NCBI RefSeq assembly: GCF_018143015.1
Contig: NC_054756.1
Span: 19,489,361-19,553,360 of the forward strand
Reading direction: 5' to 3'
Length of the DNA stretch: 64,000 nucleotides
From: Lytechinus variegatus
Lineage: Eukaryota > Echinodermata > Echinoidea > Temnopleuroida > Toxopneustidae
Shown: piece by piece, positions 44,399 to 57,171 of the stretch
How positions within the stretch are numbered: the first letter of the stretch is position 1
Layout of the letters: every line of letters starts with the position of its first letter
Position numbers and translations under genes: made by a program
The notes under the pieces: model-generated
Told to the model about the DNA's origin: nothing
What the model saw: the letters and a program-made list of their open reading frames with translations, nothing else
Databases searched by the model: none

Positions 44399-44716
44399 GT
44401 AACATATGTTCTTCCACCCCCCCCCCCCTTCTCCACCCCTTCTTTCCAGCGTCCATTTTCATTCACTTGCTGCTGACAGACGGGTGGTAGCTCGCACTAG
44501 TGTTCCTTATGATTTATATTTGTATGCGCGTACCAATTATTCGACGCGCACACATTACCGCTTGTCTACCAGTATTGCTGTTGTTGTTTTTTACGTATAT
44601 GTATTATTCAACTTTTCAACAGCATCCATTTACTATTTTGCTTTCTCTAATTTTCTCCCTCCCATCTATTTAATTCAAATGGCATTCGGTTCTTTTATTT
44701 CCTTTTCCATTTGCAG

Positions 44717-44810
44717 CTTGGCCATACTTCGATCTTTACTGCGCAACAAAGTTCGGTGTTGAGGGGTTTTTCGAAGCTCTGGCATCCAGCGTGAGAGCTT
44801 TTAACATTAG
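44717..44810 (+). CDS. SDR copy 1, exon 3 (catalytic Tyr-Lys)
   Basis: The 94-bp exon (acceptor TTCCATTTGCAG, donor GTGAGG), phase 1 in and 2 out, encodes WPYFDLYCATKFGVEGFFEA. YCATK is the SDR active site Y-x3-K. Confidence 0.88.
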
Positions 44811-45221
44811 GTGAGGATTATATCATAGCGCTATTACATGATTATATATTACCCAATAGAAAATATTTCTACCGGACATGTAGGTTGGAGCAGGGGACTT
44901 GTGTAGAATGGTTAAGCGAAATTTCTTCTTTAAAACAATTCAGACTTCAGAACCAGTTGCTATAGTTCATGGTGTAAAGAGTTAGGTCTGGGAAACCCCG
45001 ATCGTAGAGTCCTGTTTGAACCCTGGACTTTCCACTAGATCTAAATGCGCATAATGGAAGAGTAACGTGTTTCAAGAAACGCATTTAAAGGATTGACGTA
45101 GTTTTTGACTTGACATTTTTTAGGCATCAGCTAGTGTTCAACAGAAAACGATTTAAATTGTACGAAATTGTGTGTTCATGATGCTATCATACGTTATCCA
45201 ATTTCCCTTTTTTATTTATAG

Positions 45222-45549
45222 GGTGTGTCTAGTGGAGCCAGGCCCGATCACTACCGGGCTTTTGGATAGTCTACAAAATGACTTGCAGAAACTGATAAAC
45301 GACAAAACGGTAGATGACATCGAACTCCGCCAGCTTCTTGGCCTGAATCGAGACTTGTCTGACATGGAGAGAACCCGCAGCGCGGAAGATGTCGCAGCGG
45401 ACTTGACCACGCGATGTTTAGACGTCGACGAACCAGTACTTCGACATCTACTTCTTGATGATAAATTCATGAGTGCTACCCGAGAAGCGTTGGCGGACCT
45501 TACAGGAGAGAGTACGGTTACATTCATGCGCAATCAACTTGGACATTGA
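45222..45549 (+). CDS. SDR copy 1, exon 4 (C-terminal)
   Basis: Acceptor TTTTTTATTTATAG, then VCLVEPGPITTGLLDSLQ; the PGPI turn follows the active site in RDH8-like enzymes. The exon runs to TGA at 45547-45549. The C-terminal ~80 residues are helical and charged, as in the substrate-binding part of the family. No poly(A) signal is seen within 300 bp. Confidence 0.85.
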
Positions 45550-45842
45550 ACGATGCATGAGAATGCTCTCACTCCAAGCAGTGATCAAGATGCGGAAAAT
45601 CAGGGCTTCATACGAACCTGCGCAGGGTTACATAAATTTGAGACCGAGTACGCGAATTATGGGAGCGCCCTGCGTACTCGTATTTGTTCCTCTGCGCATA
45701 GTAATCGATGTTGACAAATATATCGCAAAATTTGGGAATGACGTGAGTTTTACGTATGTACGTAGTCTTACGTTGGCATTTTCTTTTCTTCCTGGGAACC
45801 TTTTTAAATACAGCACGAATCAAAGTTCAGTACTATTTTATG

Positions 45843-45999
45843 AGACCTGGCGGTGTTTCATGAAAGTTGTCAGCGCTGACAATGTCAGTGAAATCCTTTT
45901 ATTTTGATTGGCTGAAAGACACTGGCCTCTGACTTTTGCTACGGTAACTGTCGGAGAAAGTCAAGTTGTCAGTGTCGACAACTTTCATGAAACGGTCCC
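45843..45999. mobile_element. Small MITE with GTTTCATGAAAGTTGTC termini
   Basis: GTTTCATGAAAGTTGTC near the left end is mirrored near the right end, preceded and followed by ACC/GGT bases. 157 bp, non-coding. Target duplication not clear. Confidence 0.75.
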
Positions 46000-46146
46000 C
46001 TATTCATGATAGAACCACTCTTTTGTGAACTTTTCCAAAAGATTACAAAATCATTATTTACGAAAATATAGGACTGCAGTAGTAGTAAAATTTTATTTTA
46101 TTTTCAGTGAATTACACAAAGCAGCCCAAAAGGCTGAATAACATGC

Positions 46147-46625
46147 ACTCTGAAAAGTATTGGGTAAAAGTGCCCCATGGGGATAATTATGTGTCCAACC
46201 AACATTGGACGTTTTTATTCTTATCCAGTGTGATGAAAATTTTGCCCATTCTAAAGTAATTGCTGCTTATTTTTCAACCTTACTGGACATCATGCTTCCC
46301 GCATTAGGTCAAATACTGCCCAGATTGGTTAGACACATACACTGTAAAAACTGTGGTGTTAAAACTGACACCAATTGGTGTTAATAGAGGACCACACCCT
46401 GAGGTGTTAAAATTACACCCTGGAGATTGAACATAACAACAAAGAGTGTAAATGTAACAACCATAGGTGTTGTAATAACACCTATAGCTGTAAAACTAAC
46501 ACCACCAATTCGACACCGGTGTAAAATAACTGGTGTAGTCCTCTATGTACACTGGTTAACACCACAGTTTTGCTGTGTAATTACCCTCGTGTTGGTAAAA
46601 ATTCTACCCAATATTTTTTTACAGG
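46147..46625. mobile_element. MITE with a second inverted-repeat element nested inside
   Basis: Outer ends CTGAAAAGTATTGGGTA and its inverted partner TACCCAATATTTTTTTACAG bracket an inner element at 46340-46577. The inner ends are CACTGTAAAAACTGTGGTG and CACCACAGTTTTGCTGTG. The inner element contains GGTGTTA/TAACACC motifs about a dozen times in both orientations. Confidence 0.75.
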
Positions 46626-46639
46626 GCATTGTCAATGAT

Positions 46640-48050
46640 TCAAATAACACTTAAATACAATTGATTAAATATATTTACATTCATCGAATCATGGTCGTTA
46701 TAAATAACGAAGTTGAATATTGAGTTTCAAAAATAAAACAGGAGAAAAAGAAAAAGAAAAAGAGAGATGAAAAAGAAGGGTATTTTGGCGAGCGAGTGGA
46801 ATGAGCGAACGCTGGTAAGCGTTTTTTTCTTCAAATCGTCGGTCAAATTTGTCACCGCCGACGGAAAACCAGAAAGTATCATGGCCCAAAGATTTTCCCA
46901 GGGGTTGTTGCGTGTATTATTATCAATTGGCAGCACCCCTGGAATTCTGGGAGCCTAAATTTGAGAAATGTATGTTAAAAGACAGACATTTTGTGTTGAA
47001 ACCTTTATTTGCTGTCTTAGGACCAAAACGACCTTCAAATTGGAATGAAAACTTTTTTTTCTTTTCATTATAACTTTAGTACCGCCCCCTTCAAAATGTT
47101 CCCAGTGTCCTGGACAGGAGGCAGCAAACAAAAAAATCTCTCGTCTGTTATTTTTTTTATTCTATCTAACAACGCCCCTGGGGCATGCATATCTTTAAGA
47201 GTAAAGAATTATATATAATACACGTTAACCCGTCAGATTATGTACAACTATAGGTCAGCAGAAAAGAAATATGAACAATAAGGGTCCTCAAATTTGCGAC
47301 AAACTGACCAAAAATTCCAGTTCACTGCAAAGTCATGACAATAAACATCCATGAATCAAAAATTCAAGGTCACTCGACCATTTATGTACCGTTTATTGAA
47401 GCATGGACCTACCTCAGAGTGGTAGGTCCATGATTGAAGAAACTACTAGTAGTACCCACAATAGGACATGAATTAAATTTAATTTATCCTTTCGGAACAA
47501 AAAGCCTTTTTACTTGCCTCAACAAACCAGCAGATTCTGACCCATGGGGGAATCCAAACCTGATCTATCACACGAATACTTATGTTTCCACTAAGAGAAG
47601 ATACGTGATCTAAACTTTATTATCACGTCCCGTTTGTACAGCTAGGTTTAATGTCTACATTTGAACCGTGACTTTGACTGTAACTAAAACAAGACTTGTG
47701 TAAAGGACAAGTTCGATCCAATTAAAGAATTGATTTGAATGAAAAGGAAAAAACCCAACAAGCATAACATTGCATATTTCATCAAAATTGGATCTTCTCT
47801 TTATTGAATATCAGCTTTCTAACGTTCCCCTCTGTTCCACCCTTTAATTTAGAACAACACCTGCATACGTGTATTCGAGTTGGTATGTTGGTTGTGCGTA
47901 GTGTTTGTTTAAACTGAAATGGATGAAATAAATTGAAAAAAGTTCATTATTGATTCTAGATAAAATAAAATGAACACAATAAAAATAGAATGAATCGTTC
48001 TGTGTCTTCTTCAAAAACTTTGTGAAGAAAATGGAAAATACCACGTCTCC
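46640..48050. other. Gene-free stretch
   Basis: AT-rich, no recognised exon, RNA gene or element end. Confidence 0.5.
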
Positions 48051-48061
48051 CCTATCTCTCT

Positions 48062-48063
48062 CC

Positions 48064-48120
<57 letters not shown>
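48062..48120. repeat. (CT)n microsatellite
   Basis: About 29 CT units, interrupted at the start. Confidence 0.95.
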
Positions 48121-48121
<1 letters not shown>

Positions 48122-48598
48122 TCTATTCATATTTATCCCCCCCCCCTCTATTATTCCCTTTTCTCAGTCGAATCTCTGCTTTTGAATAGATTTCCCTTCA
48201 TATTTTCATCCTTCTACTTGCAATCTGGCATTATAGAATCGTTGTTTTGTACCTTTTTTTTATTATGAAAAATAAACCGCACTGAAACTAAATCCACATT
48301 AAAGACATTATGACTCAGTATTCATGCACGCTCCGCCCCCTTATATTTACTAAGCAATCTGTTGATGTAGGAGTTGGGAGTAGTTCGTTTTATTCTTATT
48401 TAAATGCCAAAGGTACAAAAGACTCATAGTATGGTCCCACCTAGGTTACATAACAATCCAAAAATTCATTGTTTTTTTTTTCTTGTTCTACCGCATGCCC
48501 CTTGGAAGCGGGTCAGCTTCGGCACCCCAAAGATTTTCTGGAAATTAGGTTGAATTGTTGTAATGTATACATTCTCCCCCTCATATCACCCTTTTTAA

Positions 48599-49315
48599 CC
48601 CTATCTAGGCCGGGGGCCCTCGAGCCCCCCCCCCCCCCTCAACAAATCGCGCGATAATTTCGCCGCGCGAAATTTTGAGACCAATTTTGCGTCACCCGGG
48701 TACGTGGTTCCAATATTACGCAACATTATGTTAGTGCATGTCAGACCACAAATTGCTCAAAAACGTGATTCGTGTACAAAGTCAATGCAAATTGTGTTTT
48801 CAACTAAAATTCATAAATGTAATATTATTTTTAGTTTTGCTGGTCTAAATGTATTTATTTTAGAATTTTTATGATCACAGAAGAGTCCCTAACAAATTTC
48901 ATTGAAAAAAAACAATGAAAAACAAAAGGTCCCAAAAAACTGAGAAGGAAATACATAAGAAATTGAAAACAAAACAATATAATACATAAGAAAATGATTT
49001 GATATCGCAATTTTTTTCTTGTACACTTGCTAAAAACACCACAAAGAGTTTCTATACCATGAATTAGTACATTTGGAGCTTTGTTTAGGGAGTTGGAGGA
49101 AAGAGTAAGATTTCGCATACTAATTACGCATAAATTAGCATATTCACTTAATAGCAATTCACATGAAATAAATTCTTGCAGATTATGTCCCAGGCAACCC
49201 GCGTGCCAATTTTCGGCGCGATCGCGTGGTCGACGGCCGAGATCATAGGGGGGGCCTTTCAGCCCCCCCCCCCCCCAGCCATATGAACTCCCAAAATACC
49301 CCGGCCTAGATAGGG
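48599..49315. mobile_element. 717-bp TTAA-flanked MITE with CCCTATCTAGGCC ends
   Basis: TTAA at 48595-48598 and 49316-49319; inverted ends CCCTATCTAGGCCGGGG and its complement. Each end is followed by a poly-C run on the same strand and a GC-rich patch (CGCGCGA / GGCGCGATCGCG). TTAA targets with CCC ends fit piggyBac-type elements. Non-coding. Confidence 0.88.
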
Positions 49316-49319
49316 TTAA

Positions 49320-51300
49320 GCGAAATGCCAGTTTTTGCTTGTTAATTGTTTCTCCTTAAAATCATCTTTGCTTCCGAGGAAAATTCCCTTTTTTTGCTTG
49401 TGCTTGTCAAATCTTTTGATCTCCCCCTGCTTATCGAACTATTTTAACAGTCCAGCAATTCTTTTTTAATCGTCATCATGCAAGTAAAACATTCGTGGTG
49501 TTATTAATCTGCGTTTTACCCAAGTCTACCCAGCTTGATAAAGCACGGTTAATATTTTTCAGATTTTTAAGTATTTCTTAAATCCAATGATCATTTTGAT
49601 GCCATGAAATTATTTTCGGCTTCTCATACACACTTTTTAGGCATGTGAGAAGCATAAACCAACATTCACTCTGGTCAATCTTAAAGTAACACATAACACA
49701 AAGTTTATACACTGCATATTGTTTAGCGTAATTTATCTTTTCACAGATATGTTTTAAGTAGGCAATCAAAATGTGGTATCAAAGTGACGTCACATGGGCT
49801 TTAAATTATGTTCAGTCGATTCTACGCCCAAAATTGCCCTTGTTCAACATGTTAAAGTAAACATATAACACGGAAAATAATTTTGTGCGCACTTTCAACT
49901 CATTCTGGCCCACTGTGCGGTGGTACATCCGACGGTCACCAGGGTTTTGAGAGTTCATTGCTATCGATCAGTGAAACAACAACAGCAACACCAAAGACCT
50001 CAATGACGTCTTTCATCGAGTTCACGCGTTATAATGATGTCCCCAGCATGCCTTCATCATTTCATATATTTATTTTCGAATGAGAAACCATGTCCCCATA
50101 TCATGCTTATGGTAGCCTAATATACCTTAATCTTCTCACTGTACTATAGAAAAAATACATCACTGTAAGAGGTTATTATGCTAGAATCATATCGATAAAT
50201 CGTATTGTTAAAAACAAAAAAAAACTTGTTCAATGTTTTATTTCTACATAATTATCATTCATTCATTCATTCCTTATTTTTTTTCTTTGCATTTTTATCC
50301 ATGACAGTCTGATTAAAAGCCAGGATATATTTTGGAATGACGATAGTCATGCAATATAAAACAGTATTTAAGTAAAACAACTTTATTTCCGATTAGTAAA
50401 GACAAAATCAAAATGTGATGACGTCACATGATTTCAACAATAATGGGTGGCTACTCAGTGTCAGAAAAAAAACCTGCACACCAATGCTTTTAAAAGTATA
50501 TTCAATAGCAAAACTAAACATGCAAAACCTGCAACAAAGCAAAACAGAGTAATAATACTCTCACTCTCGTCAGCCCTGAGTTACCCTTCCTGGTGGAGGA
50601 CTTCAGGGAATGGAACTGCAAGGTACAAGGTAAATATATAGGCCTAGCCTCACCTGTGATGCAACCCACATGTGCATGAACCCATGAAGTTATCCAACCG
50701 AGTAGATTATTTGCACCCGTACGGTTGATGCAGGTGTGTGTGGCTATACCAGGGGATAGGGGACGTGCCCCCCTTCCCCACCTGAGGGGGAAATGATGCA
50801 CAAATGCATGTGAGAGAGGGAGTCCCCCCCCCCCCCATCCGGCAGTGGCGAAAATGGAAATATCAAGAAATCACCACGGGTGGATATTATATTCGCCATC
50901 ATCCTGGTCGTTTGGTCGAGGGTTACATCATTTAGTAGGGTCAATGGTTACATAGTTTGCATAGATCATGTATATCACGGACTCTACTACTAGACTTGCT
51001 ACTTACGGGGCGTCAGGATATCGTGCCTGTCCTATTTGTAGGGATGCTAGACTCGAGGTTGAAGATGGGCTTCGTCATCTTGTTTTACAAATCGTCTTTC
51101 CGCTCTTAATTTCATTTCGTTTATCTCCAAATCTTCAAATTTCGCATCTCCCTGATTTGGACGGGTCTACACCCCTAAAGCTATCTTCCAGGGCCTCCCA
51201 TACGTGCTTACTGTTCTGAATCGTCAACAAAAAAGACTTTTGAAATATGGTATGCAATACAAATTTGTTTTATGTCTGCCCCGTCAACTATGTAATATGG
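49320..51300. other. Gene-free stretch upstream of SDR copy 2
   Basis: No gene recognised. A poly-C run lies at 50823. An 83-codon open stretch at 50968-51219 contains RACPICRDARL and RHLVLQ, faintly like the C-terminal zinc-knuckle-like end of some LINEs, but too little to call. Confidence 0.5.
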
Positions 51301-51311
51301 ACAGTATATGG

Positions 51312-51319
51312 TATAAAAG
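51312..51319 (+). promoter_or_regulatory. Possible TATA box for SDR copy 2
   Basis: TATAAAAG lies 108 bp upstream of the ATG at 51427, which would give a 5' UTR of about 80 bp. Position and sequence fit; no initiator was verified. Confidence 0.4.
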
Positions 51320-51426
51320 AAGTACCTATTCGTAACAGATCTTTATAACTATTTTCTATCATTGAGCCTAAGCGGACACATTCTTAATATTTGAATGTGA
51401 AAATATCACATTAAACACATTTCACC

Positions 51427-51691
51427 ATGGCGCCTCAAATCGTTCTAATTACCGGTTGCTCAACAGGCATCGGACTTGCCACTGCCACTCGTCTCGCTCT
51501 CGACAACGATAAGCGATACATCGTCATCGCAACGGTCATTTCGATGTCGGAAAGGGCGGAGCTGATGATTTCCGTGGGCGACGCCCTTGATAAAACAGTT
51601 TTCATCAAAGTTTTAGACGTAACGGATGATGAGAACATATCTTACGTGGTGGACAATGTCATTAATACTCATGGGCGGATCGATGTTTTGA
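51427..51691 (+). CDS. SDR copy 2, intact exon 1 (RDH8/HSD17B1-like)
   Basis: ATG (context ACCATGG) starts MAPQIVLITGCSTGIGLATA, the SDR cofactor motif TGxxxGIG, and the frame runs open through DVTDDENISYVVDNVINTHG to a phase-1 GTAAGT donor at 51692. The exon is 265 bp (88 codons plus one base). It is close to 42565-42827 without the two deletions. No exons 2-4 were recognised in the following 12 kb, so the rest of the gene lies outside the window, is highly diverged, or is lost. Its predicted role is NAD(P)-dependent reduction of a retinoid or steroid; the substrate is unknown. Confidence 0.82.
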
Positions 51692-51699
51692 GTAAGTTG

Positions 51700-52920
51700 A
51701 TTTATTTGAATTCACAATTTATTTCCAATTCAGAAATCAAATATTTTCATGAAAAAAAAAAGAATTTATATCTATTTATCATTTATTTATTTATCTATTG
51801 GTTTTATTAATTTCATACTGTAGGGTAGGCCTGTTCAGTTATGCAAAACTGTTTTCCAAAGGAGCCCTGCGGTCACTATTCAACATCATAGCAAATCATC
51901 GTACATAATTATAATATAGTAAAAACAAAATAAATTAGATACATATAGAGTGAAATCAAAACTTACTCATGGAGCCATTACATTTACATCAAGTTATTCA
52001 GTGTAATTACAGTGTACATGTATGACAGTCAGAATTTTAATGATTTACAGTGTTTTTTTTAATGCATAGAGAGACGTGCATTTTTGTAAATCACAAGGGA
52101 GAATTTTAAATACGACGGCAACACATTCAAAAGATATTCTTTTATAATCTGTTCTTGGGCAGGGTATTAATGGCTTTGAATCTAGACAGGGACGCAGGGT
52201 ACCAGCCCTTTCCATCTCATTTTCTTTTCCTCGGCTTTTGTTATATTTCTCAAAGGATGTGGCGTCGAATTAATTTTCAATCTCATTCGATCGATTCTAT
52301 TTTCATCTTTTCTTCACGACTTCAATTTAATCATATACAAAAATTGTGTACATGGAGGCTGAAAGTTTTAGGAAAGTAGTTTACACCGGAAAAAAAAAAT
52401 TCCCGGGAAATCGTAGTGAATCCAGGCAAATTTACCGGTGAAAAAGGTGTTAAATTTACGAAAGATTCAACTTAATCGTGAGATCGGAGTATAAACCCCC
52501 ATATCTGCATATTTTGCGATAAACCGTAAAACTACCGTGGGAAGTCGCGCAGCATGCTGCCAGCAATTTACCGTCAACGTGGTCAAATTAAAAATACCTG
52601 TCAACTCGCTGAGCAATTTTCCACCGTGAATTTTACCGTTTCTGGTGAACTTTGGGGTAGCACACACCGATTTCACATTTCGGGTCTTTCGGATTTTTAG
52701 AGTTCAATATGTAGGTACATTTTTCTCTCTTAATTGTCTTAAGCAGCGCTGCCGAACCGTTCGAACCAGCGATTCTAGGCTTGTTGCGTCACAACATTGA
52801 CACTCTCTCGCGGAAAATGTAACCAGTGACGTGACCAGTGGCGTAAATTAAAATGTCCCTTTTTCTGATCTGAATATCAAAAAATTTCGACTCGCAATTC
52901 AGGCTCGCATTATTCGATCA
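51700..52920. other. Presumed intron or non-coding stretch after SDR copy 2 exon 1
   Basis: No second exon seen. At 52380-52700 there is a repetitive patch with ACCGT and TTTACCG phrases in both orientations, probably an old inverted-repeat element. Confidence 0.5.
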
Positions 52921-52922
52921 GT

Positions 52923-53160
52923 GAGATACATATCCGTTTAATGGCACTGTCCTTAAATGTCTCTATTAGGTCAGCATACCTGGCAACTGAGCGAGGTGAC
53001 TCAATTTTTTGCAGGTGCCCCCCCCCCCTATGCCACGACCCACGTTACGCCACTGGATGTCACACACAAAAAAAAAGAAGGAATGGAAAAAAATAAAGAA
53101 AATTGCATGGGTATCATAAAGCTTGCCCTCTTTGCTTCATCAATTTTATTCATGTCTTGA
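52923..53160 (+). repeat. Partial relative of dispersed repeat A/B
   Basis: ATATCCGTTTAATGGCACTG, CTGAGCGA and ACGCCACTGG match the start of copies A and B, including the poly-C run. It shows that the host repeat of the foldback element is dispersed. Confidence 0.8.
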
Positions 53161-53424
53161 AGAAGACTAAAATTCGAATGTCATAGGTCACTGTAATTAA
53201 AGAGGGGAGAAATTAAATAGCACAGAAAACGCGAAAGTGAAACACAGGAAAGGAGGAACTGTAGTAAAATCCTAATCCCTACTACACTCAAAGTAAACGG
53301 CATTAGATATGATTTTTAATTATTTTGAGCTTGGTCGCTTCGTGTCCTCAGGCGATATCTTTTTCAGAATATTGAGAGAAGTTTTACGGCATCATACAAA
53401 CTTTTTTAATACTACTAATAATAA

Positions 53425-53810
53425 TAATACATTTTTATAGCGCCTTTTCTAATACAAGATACAAAGTGCATTATGTTGAGAGGAGAAATAAAACATAGAA
53501 ACACATATAAATGCAAATGAAAATATAAACAATAAAAGACCAGTGCTGGCAAGCGGGAGTTAGCGGAAAAGTTGTGTTTTTAGATTTTTCTTGAATACAT
53601 TGAGTGAAACGGAATTCTTTACAAAGTTGGGGAGATCGTTCCATGTTCTTGGAGCAGTAGCTAGGAACGCCCGCTTGCCAGCATTGGTTCGACATCTTGG
53701 AATCTGGATAACTCTACTGGCATTAGATCTTAGATTATAGTTAGATTGCTTTACATGAATGAGATTACACAGGTATGAGGGTGAGAGACCATTGATGGCT
53801 TTTTGTTACC
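53425..53810 (+). repeat. Interspersed repeat beginning TTTTTATAGCGCC
   Basis: After an (AAT)n start, the stretch reads TTTTTATAGCGCCTTTTCTA, with TTCCATGTTCTTGGAGCAGT further on. Repeats opening this way are familiar from several animal genomes, where the body resembles decayed coding sequence. The family is not identified here and the frame is not open. Confidence 0.45.
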
Positions 53811-53819
53811 GTTGCTCAA

Positions 53820-56800
53820 AAAAATAATGCAGTGAGTTAACACAATTTCACAGGTATTTCATTGATTCAATCCCCAATCGTAAATGGTTAAATGAAGTCA
53901 GGAAAACTTGATCATTAATGTTGAAGGGGATAGATTCGTCTAAGTACTAAACAGTAAAATTTACCTAGTAAGACGCTGAAAATATCATCAAAATCTTATT
54001 ACAAATAACAAAGTTAGGCCAACGTGTATTTCTCTCATTCTTACAAATGATATTTTACCGATTTATTATGCATTGTTTTAAAATGAGCTGAATGCATTCA
54101 CCAAACAACAATTTTATGATATTATTGAAATTGGTTGAACTTATTCATGGATAATCGATTACCCCCGATAAGTGAAAAGGTAAATTTGTAGCTCAAAGTG
54201 AATAGTTTATGCCTCAGCTGCCTAAATTTAATCGTTTGTTTAAAAGATAATATGCATAAAAGTACTGAAAAACTATTGGATTTTTTAAATCTGTTTCCCC
54301 TCCACAGGGATTTTATTGGCAATCAAAAATCAATAGATACAGAGTACAATGAATAATACAATCTCTGATAGAAACAATGAACTGACAAAATAATTTTACA
54401 TGTGGAAGTCAAACAATAAAGAGATTTTTCAATCGAAACCATCTTTTGTAAAATCTGTGTTGGTTGAAATTAAGTTGGGCAATGTATTTTTCATTTTGGT
54501 AATAATTGATTATTGAGGATTTAATGATACTGAAAAGAGGAATTGTATTGTTTATTTTACAATCATACACAGTTTTTCTTACTATAATGAAAATACAATT
54601 GAGAGCACAATTGTTTTTCCAATAAATCCGAATATTTTATTTTAATCTGAAAAGTATAGAGTCTCATTGGATTTGGTTAAATCTAAAAGAGCTAATATTT
54701 TTAAGTATTTGGTACAGAATGTGAAAAAGACACCTTCAGAACAGCAAATCAAAATTTATTCAAAAAGAAGCAAGAAAATTTCAATAGAAGGCTACTATTG
54801 CTTAGAATTCTGACAAACAAAAAAATATGCGTGACATACAAAGTATTTTTTTTAATTTCATCATAGGAGACCTTAAATCGTGAATTTTGGGTGAAAGGGC
54901 GTCTTTGGAAAGTTTTAAAAAGAAATCGACAAGGGAGACAGTGAGGATGGAAGTTTCAGGAAAAAATATAATAATGCGCACACGGACTCTTTTCCAGACC
55001 TATAGTCCCCTTTCCTCATTTCATTTTTTTGTCATTTACTCATTCATTATACATGTATTTACTCAGGGACCAAGTCTAGCAGGTATACAGACTGCTTTTA
55101 ACTCAAGAATGTCCTTCCTTTTCATTATTATTGTGGTAAATTGAATTTTATTGCAAAATCATTTTTTTTAGCGGAGACACCATACGAGAATTTAAAGCGA
55201 AAGTGTATTTCTTTTGGTCGATATGTTCCGTTGGTTACTCACCTGTTACGTAACGTCAATGATGTTATTACTCAAAGAAGTGAAAGTAGTTCCTCAGATT
55301 TATAGCTGATTATTCTTATATATACATGATGTGAATGATGTTTATGTTAAATCCATAGTTGTTTTCATTATACTTTTCATTTATACTGAATCTAGTGATA
55401 TGTCATAAATATTTGTGATGTTGTGGAAGGATATTTACATCAGATAGCGTTCAAGTGTAGTTGGCGCGAAAGAATAAGCGTTTATGTTGTTACGGCGGTA
55501 GGATAAATGAGAAAGCGAATTGTGACGACAGTGTACGTTAGGGGTACTGTGTTCGTTCTTCCAAGTCAAGTTCGACAAGGAGGCATGGAATTTCAATTGA
55601 CGTACTACCATGTATGAGTGATGCCGAGTGAGGTCTCCAGAGGTACGTGATTGGTGGATGTACCCTTGTTCTCTCTTGGCCTATAGTAGGGTGAGTTAGT
55701 TAGGATGGCCAAGTTATGGTTATTTTGTTATGATTTACATGTATAATTAAGGCAATAACTGTTCAAATGCTATGATATAATGTGCTTAGAAAGAATGATT
55801 TAAAATCAGTGCTACATTATTGTGATTATTATCATTGGTTAATTGGAATATATTTTTAAACATAAGACTTCATTGAAAAGCGATCAATAATTCTTAGTAA
55901 TGTGATATAGCCTTACGAGCAAGAAATGAATTATGTATACTTACATGCAATTTATGTTGAATAATTTCTACTGGTACTTGAATTAAATTGTTATTGAATT
56001 AAACCCATAATCATGCAATTGATTAATGAAATACAATTTAACGATTAATGATATACCATTTATCAAGATATGATATGATAATCATGTGATCTTGGATCAG
56101 TATTGATTAATTTTTTATATTCATTGTTCCCTTATTTACAGGGGTTTGTTTTCCCTGTTTTGCATGATCCACCGGCTGTCAATAAATGGCTGACCCACCC
56201 CTACTTCTTGTCTATGGTTCTATGGTTTTCCTGACTGAGTACCCAACTCCCAACCCATACTACCACCCAAGCCCAGTTTACTACATTATTTCAAAAGCTC
56301 CCAGGTATCCCCAGTGTTTATTTTCTATGCTTCTTTGAGCTTTTGAGCTCCTACACGGTCAGGACTTAAGCATTCATGAAGTATTATCATTATTTTCATT
56401 CTTACGCGTATTCATGAAAGAGGAATCAAATTAAAAGAAAAAATTGGTTACGTGACCTTGGAGTCCAAATATGATTATATGACTAGTGGAGTACTTTACT
56501 GGGTCATCCGGGTGAATGTGAGTAATATCACACTAGCAACCAATCAGCTGGTATCACTGATCGGTATCAAAACCCCGCATTTAAAATAGTGATGGCAATA
56601 GTGCATGCTATTTATCTCCATTGCGCTCATATCCACCTTGATATGCTCTTGAAAAGCTCTCCTATTCAACTTCGTTTAGTGTGGTTTAAGTTTATTTGCC
56701 GTATCAAAATTAGAACATAAATACATTGCACAAAATAAAAACAGCAACTGCGAAACAATATAAGCATGGATTACTCCATTCAGAGTCAATCGATATGCTC
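53820..56800. other. Gene-free AT-rich stretch
   Basis: No exon, RNA gene or element ends recognised on either strand. Short open stretches (54887-55144 and others) have no domain. Confidence 0.5.
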
Positions 56801-56815
56801 TTTCTAAGGTCCAAT

Positions 56816-57014
56816 CAGGGGCGGATGCAGGATTTTCCAAAAAAAGGGGACATTTCGTCCACGAAGAAAATTGAGAAGCAAAAAAAATTGGGGGGGATCT
56901 TCACTTTCAAGAGGGGGTATACTTGAGTTTTAACGGCAGTTTTGCACAATTTTTTCATTGTGCCTCTCAAAGAGGGTGTACTGGCCGGCTGTGCCCCCCC
57001 TAGATCCGTCAGTG
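56816..57014. mobile_element. hAT-type MITE (CAGGGGCGGATGCAGG ends)
   Basis: Left end CAGGGGCGGATGCAGG pairs with right end CCTAGATCCGTCAGTG. It is flanked by GGTCCAAT (56808-56815) and GGTCAAAT (57015-57022), an 8-bp target duplication with one change. CAGGGGCGGA ends and 8-bp duplications are characteristic of hAT elements. Confidence 0.85.
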
Positions 57015-57139
57015 GGTCAAATCATAGGTGCACTGATTTCAGTGGTCACTGCTTATGTATCGGTAACAAATCCCATTAAGAACTCTACGAACGCCTTATG
57101 CGAACGACCTTAATAATTTCGTAAGATGTTCTCTCGAAC

Positions 57140-57171
57140 GTCATACGAAACCGTTGGCAGGCTAACGGTTT
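57140..57171. repeat. Perfect short hairpin
   Basis: TACGAAACCGTT and AACGGTTTCGTA form a 12-bp perfect inverted repeat with an 8-bp loop. TACGA/TCGTA motifs recur over 57070-57350, suggesting decayed repeats. Confidence 0.7.

Noticed and set aside
45216-45533. Minus-strand frame over SDR exon 4
   Set aside because: It is the antisense shadow of an exon with clear SDR similarity on the plus strand.
50968-51219. Zinc-finger-like open frame (CPIC ... RHL)
   Set aside because: There are only two Cys-x2-Cys residues and no full finger; at best it is a remnant of a LINE C-terminus.
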